Positions 25,852 through 34,462 of a DNA stretch of 64,000 bases are shown here, in pieces. Source of the DNA: Vibrio gelatinilyticus (GTDB lineage: Bacteria; Pseudomonadota; Gammaproteobacteria; Enterobacterales; Vibrionaceae). The first letter of the stretch is position 1. The number at the start of each line of letters is the position of its first letter. The translations under genes and the position numbers were made by a program. Under the pieces are notes generated by a model. The model searched no databases and was not told the DNA's origin. It worked only from the letters and a program-made list of their open reading frames with translations. The DNA lies in NCBI RefSeq assembly GCF_022836845.1, contig NZ_JAJNNZ010000006.1, positions 124,001 to 188,000 on the forward strand. Reading direction: 5' to 3'.

Positions 25852-27249
25852 ATGAAATTGAGTAGAAAAGTTGCTGTTATTGGAGGAGGAGTCGCAGGGT
25901 CGACTGTTTCACTGTTTTTGGCACAACAGGGCATTGATGTAACTTTGATTGAAAAAGGCGATTCTTTAGTTAATGGTCCACCATTTTGTCACTTGCATGC
26001 TGGTGGTAATTTATATAGAGAGATTAGCTTAGATCAATGTGAATCATTGTTAAAGCAGTCAATCGAATTTGTTAAGTTCTATCCGTACGTGGTTAATGCA
26101 AGACCGACTGTTATTGCAGTTCCAGTATCGGACAATGGAGACCCTGCAGCACTAGAAAGGCGTTTGACTCACTTAGCAGCGTTCTACCAGAACCTCGTCG
26201 ATGATGATCCTAGCAATGCTGTGTTAGGAAAACCGGTTCACTATTTTAAAAGTTATAGTAAAGACGATCTTCGACGCTTATCCAAGTTATCTCAACCGTG
26301 TGACCTTACCGACCTTGAACATTGGCTGATACCGTTTAGCCAACAGGTAGACCTTGAACGGTTGAAATATCCGGTCTACGCTGTTCAGGAATTTGGCTTG
26401 AGTCTATTTCGTGTTGCCGCAAGTATTCAATTGCGATCTGCAGCATTACCTAACCTTGACGTTAAACTGAACTCCGAGATAAAAGAACTTCATCCCAATA
26501 GGAACGGGTGGGACGTTCAGTTAGGAGATAATGCCTCTGAATTCTATGATTTTGTCATCAATGCTTGTGGATTTGAAACGGGGATTATTGACGATATGCT
26601 CGACTGCAAAGAGGAGCGTTTAGTTGAATTCAAAGCGGCCTATGTGACGCAATGGAGTGAAAAGAACGGCAAGTGGCCTGAAGTCATCTTTCATGGTGAA
26701 CGAGGTACACCAAATGGTATGGCACAACTCACGCCTTATGCTGATGGAATGTTCCAATTACACGGTATGACCAAAGAGATTACGTTATTTCGAGATGGAT
26801 TAGCTGCTACAAAGAATGGTTCGGCGCAGCCACAACTGCCAAACTATCTAATTAACAAGATTAACCATGGATGGCAAGCTACCATTATTGAAGAGAGAGG
26901 TAGAAAAGCGATTGAACATGTCGCCCAGTTTTTACCCAACTTTAAAACGGCAACCGTTGCGGGTAAGCCTCTATTTGGTGCACAACAAATTCCGGGTAGA
27001 AACGCTACGCTGCGTAGCGCCGATGTAAGTTTTGGTCATGCGAACTACGCCAGAGTAGAAATCGTAAAAGCGTCATCTTCATTAGAAGCCGCAAAAAAGA
27101 TCTATCATAAATGGTTCACAACACAACGTATTAATTTGCCAGGCGATTCGGATAAGCGTAAGCCGATACGCAAAACCGACATAGAATCACGAGCGAGATC
27201 TATCGCCAAACAACGTCAATATCCAGAGTCACTCGCAAAAGCGTACTAG
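25852..27249 (+). CDS. FAD-dependent oxidoreductase, DAO-like
   Basis: A 465-residue flavoprotein. The dinucleotide-binding loop VAVIGGGVAGSTVSLFLAQQ is close to the N-terminus, followed by the acidic end of strand two (VTLIEKG) and a second FAD-contacting stretch VINACGFETG. No signal peptide or membrane helix is present. The fold resembles amine or amino-acid oxidases and tRNA-modifying flavoproteins, but I cannot place it in a characterised subfamily or name the substrate. The C-terminal 60 residues are basic. It stands alone between a terminator-like hairpin and galE. Confidence 0.75.
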   Translation: MKLSRKVAVIGGGVAGSTVSLFLAQQGIDVTLIEKGDSLVNGPPFCHLHAGGNLYREISLDQCESLLKQSIEFVKFYPYVVNARPTVIAVPVSDNGDPAALERRLTHLAAFYQNLVDDDPSNAVLGKPVHYFKSYSKDDLRRLSKLSQPCDLTDLEHWLIPFSQQVDLERLKYPVYAVQEFGLSLFRVAASIQLRSAALPNLDVKLNSEIKELHPNRNGWDVQLGDNASEFYDFVINACGFETGIIDDMLDCKEERLVEFKAAYVTQWSEKNGKWPEVIFHGERGTPNGMAQLTPYADGMFQLHGMTKEITLFRDGLAATKNGSAQPQLPNYLINKINHGWQATIIEERGRKAIEHVAQFLPNFKTATVAGKPLFGAQQIPGRNATLRSADVSFGHANYARVEIVKASSSLEAAKKIYHKWFTTQRINLPGDSDKRKPIRKTDIESRARSIAKQRQYPESLAKAY

Positions 27250-27352
27250 AATTGAAAGTCGTGTATGAATGCTAGGGTTCCCCTTAGGTTGATTGGCGGC
27301 TTTTTATACGCAATATGTGTGTTTTTTCATGCCGAGATACTAAAATGTAAGA

Positions 27353-27358
27353 TATAAT
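27353..27358 (+). promoter_or_regulatory. Candidate -10 element of galE
   Basis: TATAAT lies 27 bases before the galE start codon in an A/T-rich spacer. No good -35 hexamer is seen at the expected distance. Confidence 0.35.
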
Positions 27359-27385
27359 CTTTCCCAATTATTCAGGGAGTTAATT

Positions 27386-28399
27386 ATGAATGTACTTGTT
27401 ACAGGTGGAGCTGGTTATATCGGAAGCCACACCTGCGTACAATTGCTAGAAGCAGGTATGACGCCTGTTATTTTTGACAATTTGTACAATAGTAAGCCGG
27501 CGGTTCTACAGCGGATAGAAAAAGTATCGGGCGTGAGACCAGTCTTTGTTAAAGGCGATGTTCGCGACAAAAATGCACTTAAAGAGGCATTAATTGAATA
27601 CAAAATTGATGCGGTGATTCACTTTGCTGGGCTTAAGGCTGTTGGCGAGTCGGTTGAAAAACCACTTGAGTATTATGATAACAATGTCAATGGAACGCTC
27701 GTTCTTGTAGACGCGATGCGCGAGACGAATGTTACCAATCTAATCTTCAGCTCTTCTGCAACAGTTTATGGTGATCCCGCTAGTGTGCCAATAACCGAGG
27801 ATTTTCCAACTAGCGCAACAAACCCTTATGGCCGAAGTAAGCTCATGGTTGAAGAGTGTCTAACCGACTTCCAAAAGGCTAACCCTGATTGGAGTATTAC
27901 TTTACTTCGCTACTTTAACCCTGTTGGCGCACACCCGAGCGGTGAAATGGGCGAAGATCCTCAAGGGATCCCCAACAATCTAATGCCTTTCGTTTCACAG
28001 GTTGCAGTGGGCAGACGAGCAAAGCTATCTGTGTTTGGTAACGATTATCCAACGAAAGACGGCACCGGTGTAAGAGATTATATTCACGTGATGGATTTAG
28101 CTGATGGTCACGTTGCCGCTCTCGATGTGCTAAAAAGAAAACAAGGTTTGCATATCTATAACTTAGGTACGGGCAATGGCTATAGTGTATTAGACATGGT
28201 TATCGCATTTGAAAAAGCATCTAACAAACCTGTACCCTACGCTATAGTCGACAGACGACCTGGTGATATTGCTGAGTGTTGGGCAAATCCGGAGAAGGCG
28301 AATCGAGAGCTTGGTTGGCATGCTGTGCGTACACTAGATGATATGACTAAGCATGGTTGGTTATGGCAGTCGAATAACCCAGAAGGTTATCCAGACTAA
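27386..28399 (+). CDS. galE: UDP-glucose 4-epimerase
   Basis: GalE interconverts UDP-glucose and UDP-galactose using bound NAD. The short-chain dehydrogenase signatures are complete: TGGAGYIGSHT (6-16), the catalytic Ser near 124 (SSSATVYG), and Y148 and K152 in NPYGRSK. Length (337) and C-terminal motif (YNLGTGNGYSVLDM) are typical. No other Leloir genes adjoin it, so it may serve polysaccharide precursor supply. GGGAG lies before the ATG. Confidence 0.95.
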   Translation: MNVLVTGGAGYIGSHTCVQLLEAGMTPVIFDNLYNSKPAVLQRIEKVSGVRPVFVKGDVRDKNALKEALIEYKIDAVIHFAGLKAVGESVEKPLEYYDNNVNGTLVLVDAMRETNVTNLIFSSSATVYGDPASVPITEDFPTSATNPYGRSKLMVEECLTDFQKANPDWSITLLRYFNPVGAHPSGEMGEDPQGIPNNLMPFVSQVAVGRRAKLSVFGNDYPTKDGTGVRDYIHVMDLADGHVAALDVLKRKQGLHIYNLGTGNGYSVLDMVIAFEKASNKPVPYAIVDRRPGDIAECWANPEKANRELGWHAVRTLDDMTKHGWLWQSNNPEGYPD

Positions 28400-28566
28400 A
28401 GAGTTGAACTATGCGACATGGTCCTAATAGAGAAATTAACTCGATTAGTTTTTGATCTATGTCGCGTAAAATTGTATTAATTTATATCCCTATTTGATTA
28501 TTTGTTATCATTGTCGTGACCAATGATTCAATTGGTTCGAATTGTCACAAGTACTAGGGGAATACG

Positions 28567-28641
28567 ATGGAGCTAGCTCTCATCATTGCGTTTGTTGTAG
28601 CCGCTGTTGTTATGGTAACGCGCGAAAAAGCACAAAACTAA
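28567..28641 (+). CDS. 24-residue single-helix membrane peptide
   Basis: ATG has GGGGAA five bases ahead and the frame ends at TAA. The peptide is one hydrophobic helix (LALIIAFVVAAVVMV) followed by a short basic/polar tail (TREKAQN), so it should insert with the C-terminus in the cytoplasm. A strong terminator lies 44 bases downstream and there is room for a promoter after galE, so this looks like a separate small transcription unit. No named family is recognised. Confidence 0.6.
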   Translation: MELALIIAFVVAAVVMVTREKAQN

Positions 28642-28684
28642 AATTCATCAACACTTTATTTAAACTCTTTCAGATGAATTATAG

Positions 28685-28711
28685 GCCAGCAGCAATGCTG
28701 GCTTTTCTTTT
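28685..28711 (+). terminator. Terminator of the 24-residue peptide gene
   Basis: GCCAGCA and TGCTGGC pair around GCAA, followed by TTTTCTTTT. Confidence 0.9.
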
Positions 28712-28842
28712 CACAGAGAAATATTCCTTACCTCCCTTTCAAAATCACAACAGTCGCTACCAACGAAAGACTCCTAAGACGAAACACTACGCTCTGTGTT
28801 AGGCTATAACACAAGCGGTTAGCCTTTGTTTTGGAGAGAGTT

Positions 28843-29730
28843 TTGAATCAACTAATTACTTTTGAGGCGCTTTATATACTGGATGCCATTGAGCGACGAG
28901 GCAGTTTCTCTGCGGCAGCTTCCGAATTGGACAAAGCGACATCTTCGTTAAGCTATCAAATTCAAAAGCTAGAGCAGGATCTCGATATTATTATTTATGA
29001 TCGTTCTGGTCATAAAGCCAACCTTACCGATGCTGGACGCTTGATACTAGATAGAGGGCGCATGTTGCTGAAAGCAGCAGAAGCGATGGTCAATGACGCA
29101 CGGTTGTTAGCCAATGGATGGGAAGTTGACATTACTATTGCTTATGACAGCATTATACCCATTGAGAACTTTTTCACACTAGTGAACAAGCTAGGAGAAG
29201 TGAGTAGCACTCGAGTTAAACTGCAAGAGGAAGTTCTGGCTGGTTGTTGGGAATCTTTACAGCAGGGGCGTTGCGACTTACTGGTTTGCCCACGGCCGGA
29301 AACGCCGCCTTTGGATGTTAAATTAGAGCCGCTAGGCAGTATGAGTGTTACATGGGTCGCGGCAAATGATCACTATGTACATAAAAGATCAGGTGATTTT
29401 AATGATGATGCACGCTCTCACTACCGCATTATTGCCATTGCAGATACTGCACGTGAACAACCAGCTTTAAGCGTAAACGTACTTGAAAAACAAACAAGGC
29501 TAACGGTGTCGAATTTCAGCTCAAAGGTGGACGCTCTGATCTCAGGCCTAGGTATTGGAACTCTTCCTACGCAAGTGGCAGAAAGGTATGTTTCTGAAGG
29601 AAAGCTAAAAAAAATCGCTGGTGGACAAGATACCGCTATTGAAATCGTGGTAGCGTGGAAACGAAATAATATTGGTGAAGCAAAGTCCTGGAGCATCCGT
29701 CATCTAACACGGAATTGGGTTTTAAAGTGA
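28843..29730 (+). CDS. LysR-family transcriptional regulator
   Basis: Residues 1-60 are the winged helix (TFEALYILDAIERRGSFSAA, then LSYQIQKLEQDL). The rest is the periplasmic-binding-like effector domain (INFFTL-type opening and the closing SGLGIGTLP). At 295 residues it has the normal length. The start is likely the TTG at 28843 because GGAGAG lies just ahead; a TTG four codons upstream is the alternative. The neighbour downstream is the convergent pat gene and the neighbour upstream is unrelated, so the target genes are unknown. Confidence 0.88.
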   Translation: MNQLITFEALYILDAIERRGSFSAAASELDKATSSLSYQIQKLEQDLDIIIYDRSGHKANLTDAGRLILDRGRMLLKAAEAMVNDARLLANGWEVDITIAYDSIIPIENFFTLVNKLGEVSSTRVKLQEEVLAGCWESLQQGRCDLLVCPRPETPPLDVKLEPLGSMSVTWVAANDHYVHKRSGDFNDDARSHYRIIAIADTAREQPALSVNVLEKQTRLTVSNFSSKVDALISGLGIGTLPTQVAERYVSEGKLKKIAGGQDTAIEIVVAWKRNNIGEAKSWSIRHLTRNWVLK

Positions 29731-29777
29731 AAACACAGCATAGAGTTTTTGCTTCAAACTCTGATGTGTGATTTCAC
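29727..29777. terminator. Long imperfect hairpin between convergent lysR-type and pat genes
   Basis: GTGAAA-ACACA-AGAGTTT pairs with AAACTCT-TGTG-TTTCAC across a short loop, starting in the LysR stop codon and ending 16 bases from the pat stop. It has no strong T tract, so termination is inferred from position. Confidence 0.45.
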
Positions 29778-29793
29778 TATCAGCGGGCGTGAC

Positions 29794-32490
29794 TTAGCTT
29801 CTGGAAAGAGTTAACACCATGTCCGCAACCCCATCTTCAAATTGAACGTCCAATTCAAACCCTAACTTTTGAGCTAGGGTGAGCATTCCTCTATTGGTAG
29901 GCATGGTCATACCTGAAATTTGTTTAGTTCCTTTGTTTTGACAATAGCCAATGATCTCGTTCATTAGAAGCTTACCTAAGCCAACCCCCTTAAGATCAGA
30001 GCGAATAAGAATGGCAAATTCTGCATCGCTATTGTCGGGAGTTACCAATACTCGCGATACGCCGATTATGTGTGGTTGCTCGTAGGCTAGGTCAATTGCG
30101 ACAAACGCCATCTCACGATCGTAGTCAATTTGTGTGAGGTTGGCTAAAGCTTCATGATTGAATTCACCAACGTCTGAAAAGAAACGTTTGTAAAGATCCT
30201 CTTTTGTAACGTGCTTAATAAACTCGGCATGAAAGGGTTCATCTTCTGGCTTAATTGGCCGAATGAGCAGTTTGGTCCCATCTTTTAACTGGGTGACTTG
30301 CTCTAACTCTGAAGGGTATGGTCTTATCGCTAATCTTCGCTGGGCATCGCCTTTAAATGGAGCAAGACAAACTGAGGCATCAATGACGGTCAGTTCATTG
30401 CCATTAATAAGTAAGGGGTGAAGGTCAACTTCTATAATCTCAGGGCAGGCGACAATCATTTGTGACACTTTAACAATAAGTTCGGCCAAAGCGTTGAGGT
30501 TTACAGGGTTGGGCGTTTTTTGAAATCGAACGGTGCCTTTGGTAATAGCACGGATGAGAAGGTATCGAGCCAAAGCCATATTTAGTGGGAGTAGGGCTGA
30601 AGTGGACTCTTTACTAAGCTCCCATTCAGATCCACCTTGGCCGATGAAAATAACGGGCCCGAATGTTGGGTCGACTTGAACCTTCAAGCGGATCTCTTGC
30701 CCACCGGCAACTTTTGCCATAGCTTGAACTAATACACCTTCAATCCTAGCGTTCGGATAAGACAATTGAGTTCGCTCTAGGATCGCGTTGGTAGCGTTGC
30801 GGACTTCTGTTTGATCTCTTAAGTTTAGCATCACACCTTGTACGTCGGATTTATGCAAGATATCAGGGGAGCGCAGCTTAATTGCTACAGGGTAACTGAT
30901 AGTGTCAGCGATTTTTACGGCGTCGTCGTCATTAGATGCTAACCAGGTGGGTAGGGTATTGAGGCCGAATAGATCAAAGAGCGTGTGACTTTGGTGGGTG
31001 TCTAACAAAACAGATTTACAATCAGATTGGTGATGCGCTTGCAGAGCACCATCAATCCAGGATTTGGCGTCGTGAAGTTGCTTAGGTTTGATCGTTTCAG
31101 TTGTGGTGGGCGTTTCCATTAATTGCCACTGGTTTCGCCTATACTCCACAAGGTGCATAAATGCGGTTACGGCACTTTCAGGCGTTCGGTACGTTGGAAT
31201 ACTAGCTTGGGTAAATCTCAGACGAGCTTGCTTTGCTGTTGATTCTCCAGACCAATTGGTAAGGATATTAAAGCGAGTTGAACGTTTATTAGATTTTATC
31301 GTGTCTAAAATGGCATTGGCCGTTTCAACCTGTGGTGCGACCGATGAAGGGCTGTGCATTACCAAAATGGCATCTATATCATCACTATCAAGTAAAATGT
31401 CTAGTACCTTTTGATATCGTTCAGAGGTAGCGTCGCCGACCATATCGATAGGATTACATTGTGACCAAGTCGAGGGCAGAATGGCATTTAGCTTATCTAA
31501 GACATCCTGACTTAAGTTGGCAAGCTTGCCTCCTTTATCCATCAGTGTATCCAAGGCCATATTTGCAGGACCGCCTCCATTTGTCATAATCGCAAGTCGT
31601 TCACCTCTCAACGGGACCGAGTGGGTTAATGTTTCTACTGCGGCGAACAGCTCGTGCGTGTTATTTACTCGTAGCATTCCCGATCTTTGTATTGCTGAGT
31701 CGTAAACAATATCGAGTGTTTGGTGTTTCTCATCCATCCAGGAGGCGAGCGTAGAGCGAGAGCGACCGGCTTTCAAAACCAAAATTCTTCGATTTCGCGC
31801 CGCAGCTCGAGCCGCAGAGATAAAACGACGGGCATCCCTAATCGAGTCGATATAAAGCAAGATGGATTCTGTTTTGCTATCTCGGCTCAAGTAATCCAAA
31901 ACATCATCAAAATCAATGTCAGTTCCGTTACCTAGCGACAAAAATGCCGAGAATCCAATGTCCTTTTCGTTTGCCCAATCTAGAACGGTTGTGCAAACCG
32001 CAGATGACTGTGAAATAAAAGCTAATTTGCCGGGTTTTGCAGTGACGGGGGAGAAAGATGCATTGAAGTTAAGCCAAGGCAATACGACTCCAAGACTGTT
32101 TGGACCAAGTACGCGAATAGAGTGTTCCTTTGCAATCTCCATACATCGTTGTTCAATGGTTTTACTTTCATCATGGTGGTCTGACATATCGGCAGCCATG
32201 ACGATGGCGACTTTTATACCACGAACCGCGAGTTGTTGAAATATAGCCACATTGCGGCTAGCGTTGGTGCAAAGAATGGCAATGTCCGGTGTCAAAGGTA
32301 GATTGTCGATACTCTTGTAACAATACACACCGTTTACTGAAGGGTACCTAGGATGAACGGGCATAATGGTGCCTAAAAAACCTCCCGTAAGGAGATTTTT
32401 CATCACAACATTACCCGCTCTATTAGGTTTTTGAGAGGCACCTATGACCGCTATTGAGTTGGGTTTGAACAGAGTATCGAGCGAAGACAT
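29794..32490 (-). CDS. pat: Protein lysine acetyltransferase Pat (PatZ/YfiQ type)
   Basis: An 898-residue two-part enzyme. Residues 1-700 resemble an ADP-forming acyl-CoA synthetase: a CoA-binding part (IAVIGASQKPNRAGNVV), a ligase part and an ATP-grasp part (IKLRSPDILHKSDVQGV). Residues about 725-895 are a GNAT acetyltransferase (LKGVGLGKLLMNEIIGY is the acetyl-CoA loop). By family it acetylates lysines, notably in acetyl-CoA synthetase, and so switches off acetate assimilation. It is single and convergent with a LysR gene. A CRP-like site 115-130 bases upstream agrees with cAMP control known for E. coli patZ. AAGGA precedes the ATG. Confidence 0.93.
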   Translation of the reverse strand: MSSLDTLFKPNSIAVIGASQKPNRAGNVVMKNLLTGGFLGTIMPVHPRYPSVNGVYCYKSIDNLPLTPDIAILCTNASRNVAIFQQLAVRGIKVAIVMAADMSDHHDESKTIEQRCMEIAKEHSIRVLGPNSLGVVLPWLNFNASFSPVTAKPGKLAFISQSSAVCTTVLDWANEKDIGFSAFLSLGNGTDIDFDDVLDYLSRDSKTESILLYIDSIRDARRFISAARAAARNRRILVLKAGRSRSTLASWMDEKHQTLDIVYDSAIQRSGMLRVNNTHELFAAVETLTHSVPLRGERLAIMTNGGGPANMALDTLMDKGGKLANLSQDVLDKLNAILPSTWSQCNPIDMVGDATSERYQKVLDILLDSDDIDAILVMHSPSSVAPQVETANAILDTIKSNKRSTRFNILTNWSGESTAKQARLRFTQASIPTYRTPESAVTAFMHLVEYRRNQWQLMETPTTTETIKPKQLHDAKSWIDGALQAHHQSDCKSVLLDTHQSHTLFDLFGLNTLPTWLASNDDDAVKIADTISYPVAIKLRSPDILHKSDVQGVMLNLRDQTEVRNATNAILERTQLSYPNARIEGVLVQAMAKVAGGQEIRLKVQVDPTFGPVIFIGQGGSEWELSKESTSALLPLNMALARYLLIRAITKGTVRFQKTPNPVNLNALAELIVKVSQMIVACPEIIEVDLHPLLINGNELTVIDASVCLAPFKGDAQRRLAIRPYPSELEQVTQLKDGTKLLIRPIKPEDEPFHAEFIKHVTKEDLYKRFFSDVGEFNHEALANLTQIDYDREMAFVAIDLAYEQPHIIGVSRVLVTPDNSDAEFAILIRSDLKGVGLGKLLMNEIIGYCQNKGTKQISGMTMPTNRGMLTLAQKLGFELDVQFEDGVADMVLTLSRS

Positions 32491-32605
32491 ACGATATCCT
32501 TGTAACTTAATTATCAGACACTTGGCTATATATTAGCCGAGCAAGTTCAATTTAACCCGTTAGCAAAGCTAATTTGAGATGATAGTGTTGCCGTCAGTCC
32601 AATAT

Positions 32606-32621
32606 TGTGTAACATGTCACA
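32606..32621. promoter_or_regulatory. CRP-like operator between pat and the SPOR lipoprotein gene
   Basis: TGTGT-AACATG-TCACA matches the TGTGA-N6-TCACA consensus at nine of ten positions. It lies in the 219-base divergent spacer, about 120 bases from the pat start and 90 from the other gene. Control of pat is the more likely role. Confidence 0.55.
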
Positions 32622-32709
32622 GGATATGGCGTCCAGCGCTTACAAGCCTTGATAATGCGGGCTTCAATCGGCATGATTTTAAAGACAACTACCTTAGGCT
32701 AAAAATAAA

Positions 32710-33309
32710 ATGAAAAAGACTCTGATTGTTGGATTATCAGTATTATTAGCAGCATGCTCTTCAGGTACATATACGACCAACGTGACCTCTGAAAGCTACC
32801 AAGAAGACTTTACACCCAAAACTGTAGCGGTTTCAGAGCCAGTTGCGGTAGTAGCCACTGCAAGTGCTTTTAGCGAGAAAAGCGCGCCAGCCAAACCTGA
32901 GAAAACGCCGCACGTCGATGCGCAGGTGAAGCAATCAGCTTCAGTCAAACCTGTAGCTCAAAAGCAACCCAATAAAAGTGCGGTAAAGATTACTCCTCCT
33001 ACTAAGAAACAAGAAAAGAGTAACATGCGATTTGGATATACTATTCAGGTTGTCGCGGTTGGAAACAGAGAAAAAGTCGAGCAGTTTTCGAGCAAGCTCC
33101 CTAACAACGAACAACCAATCTGGGTTAACTACAAGGTAGTGAATGGTACTAAATGGTACACAGTATTGTACGGTGACTACGCAACAAGCAAAAAAGCTAA
33201 AGAGGCGATTACAAAGCTACCCGATGATTTCAATAAATTAAAGCCGTTTGTAAAAAGCATCGACTCAATAAAGAAGTCTGATTTCCCTACACTCACCAAG
33301 TTAAATTAA
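32710..33309 (+). CDS. SPOR-domain lipoprotein
   Basis: A 199-residue lipoprotein. The signal ends in the lipobox LLAAC with C16 as the lipidated residue. A lysine/proline/alanine-rich linker (about 50-100) follows, then a C-terminal SPOR domain (YTIQVVAVGN, then VNGTKWYTVLYGDYATSKKA) that by family binds denuded peptidoglycan at division sites. The residue after the Cys is Ser, so the outer membrane is the likely location. Its neighbour ddl makes a peptidoglycan precursor. Confidence 0.85.
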   Translation: MKKTLIVGLSVLLAACSSGTYTTNVTSESYQEDFTPKTVAVSEPVAVVATASAFSEKSAPAKPEKTPHVDAQVKQSASVKPVAQKQPNKSAVKITPPTKKQEKSNMRFGYTIQVVAVGNREKVEQFSSKLPNNEQPIWVNYKVVNGTKWYTVLYGDYATSKKAKEAITKLPDDFNKLKPFVKSIDSIKKSDFPTLTKLN

Positions 33310-33320
33310 CTAACAGCACA

Positions 33321-33347
33321 AGGCAGTATTCATACACTGCCTTTTTT
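33321..33347 (+). terminator. Terminator of the SPOR lipoprotein gene
   Basis: AGGCAGT and ACTGCCT pair around ATTCATAC, followed by six T. It separates the gene from ddl. Confidence 0.9.
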
Positions 33348-33460
33348 CGTATATAGAATCACCACCTAAACGCATTTAACTGCGAATTTACACATTTCAC
33401 CTGAATGTTGTTTTTCTTTAGTTTATGATGTCTCTATAGATTTTCACGGATAGTTTTTAC

Positions 33461-34456
33461 ATGTCAAAACTGAACATTTTACTTTTGTGTGGCGGTACGA
33501 GTGCGGAGCATGAAGTCTCGCTGGTCTCCGCGGGATACTTAGAAGCTCAATTGAAGCGTTTTGCTGATTACAACGTAATTAAAGTTGAAATCACAAAGCA
33601 AGGTTGGGTTCTAAATGATGGTAATCTTGTTTCACTAGATTTGAACACTAAGCAACTCAAGGCCAAAGAGTCAGTCGTTAGTGTTATTGACTACGTAGTA
33701 CCATGTATTCATGGCTATCCAGGTGAAACTGGAGATATTCAGTCCTTATTAGAATTAGCCGATATTCCTTATCTTGGGTGTTGTCCTGAAGCGAGCAGCA
33801 ATAGCTTTAATAAGATCACTTCTAAGCTTTGGTATGATGCACTGGGTATCCCCAACACGCCTTATCTATTTTTGACGGAAAACAACGAATCGGCCCACAT
33901 TAGCTCTAAAGATGCTTTTGATAAATGGGGCAGCGTATTTGTTAAAGCGGCTAAACAAGGTTCATCCGTAGGTTGTTACAAGGTCACTTCTGTCTCGCAG
34001 CTTGCGGACGCGATTAATAGTGCATTTGGATATTCGGATCAGGTTGTGGTCGAAAAAGCCGTAAAGCCGCGTGAACTTGAAGTGGCAGCTTATGAATATG
34101 AAGGCCAAATCCACGTCACGGTGCCAGGTGAAGTCATCGCACCAGATAATGCTTTTTATACCTACGAAGAAAAGTACAGTGCAGATAGTCATTCGATAAC
34201 GAAAGTAGAAGCTGAAGAACTTACAGATTCTCAACTTAATTTAATTAAAGAGAGTTCACTTAAAGTGTTTTCGCACATGAAATTAAGGCACTTATCTAGA
34301 ATTGACTTCTTTTTGACTGATGAAGGCGAAGTCTATCTGAACGAGGTCAATACCTTTCCAGGCATGACGCCTATCTCGATGTTCCCTAAAATGGTCGAGA
34401 ATACGGGCCTTAAATTTAGTGAGTTCCTAAGAGATTGTATTGAGCGATCTAAGTAA
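33461..34456 (+). CDS. ddl: D-alanine--D-alanine ligase
   Basis: Ddl joins two D-alanines with ATP for the peptidoglycan pentapeptide. It is a 331-residue ATP-grasp enzyme: LLCGGTSAEHEVSL at the N-terminus, IHGYPGETGDIQ for substrate binding, VKAAKQGSSVGC for ATP, and the metal and product motif RIDFFL with NEVNTFPGMTP. YTYEEKY is the omega-loop region with the usual tyrosine. It lies outside the mur/fts cluster, like the chromosome II ligase recalled for V. cholerae. It ends six bases from the opposing recombinase gene. Confidence 0.95.
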   Translation: MSKLNILLLCGGTSAEHEVSLVSAGYLEAQLKRFADYNVIKVEITKQGWVLNDGNLVSLDLNTKQLKAKESVVSVIDYVVPCIHGYPGETGDIQSLLELADIPYLGCCPEASSNSFNKITSKLWYDALGIPNTPYLFLTENNESAHISSKDAFDKWGSVFVKAAKQGSSVGCYKVTSVSQLADAINSAFGYSDQVVVEKAVKPRELEVAAYEYEGQIHVTVPGEVIAPDNAFYTYEEKYSADSHSITKVEAEELTDSQLNLIKESSLKVFSHMKLRHLSRIDFFLTDEGEVYLNEVNTFPGMTPISMFPKMVENTGLKFSEFLRDCIERSK

Positions 34457-34462
34457 ATAGAG

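Larger units (their letters stand above)
28400..28830. other. Spacer between galE and the LysR gene, holding one tiny gene
   Basis: The spacer contains the 24-codon gene at 28567 and its terminator. A potential long stem (GCGACAT near 28412 with ATGTCGC near 28458) lies just after galE and may be part of its 3' end. Nothing else can be supported. Confidence 0.5.
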
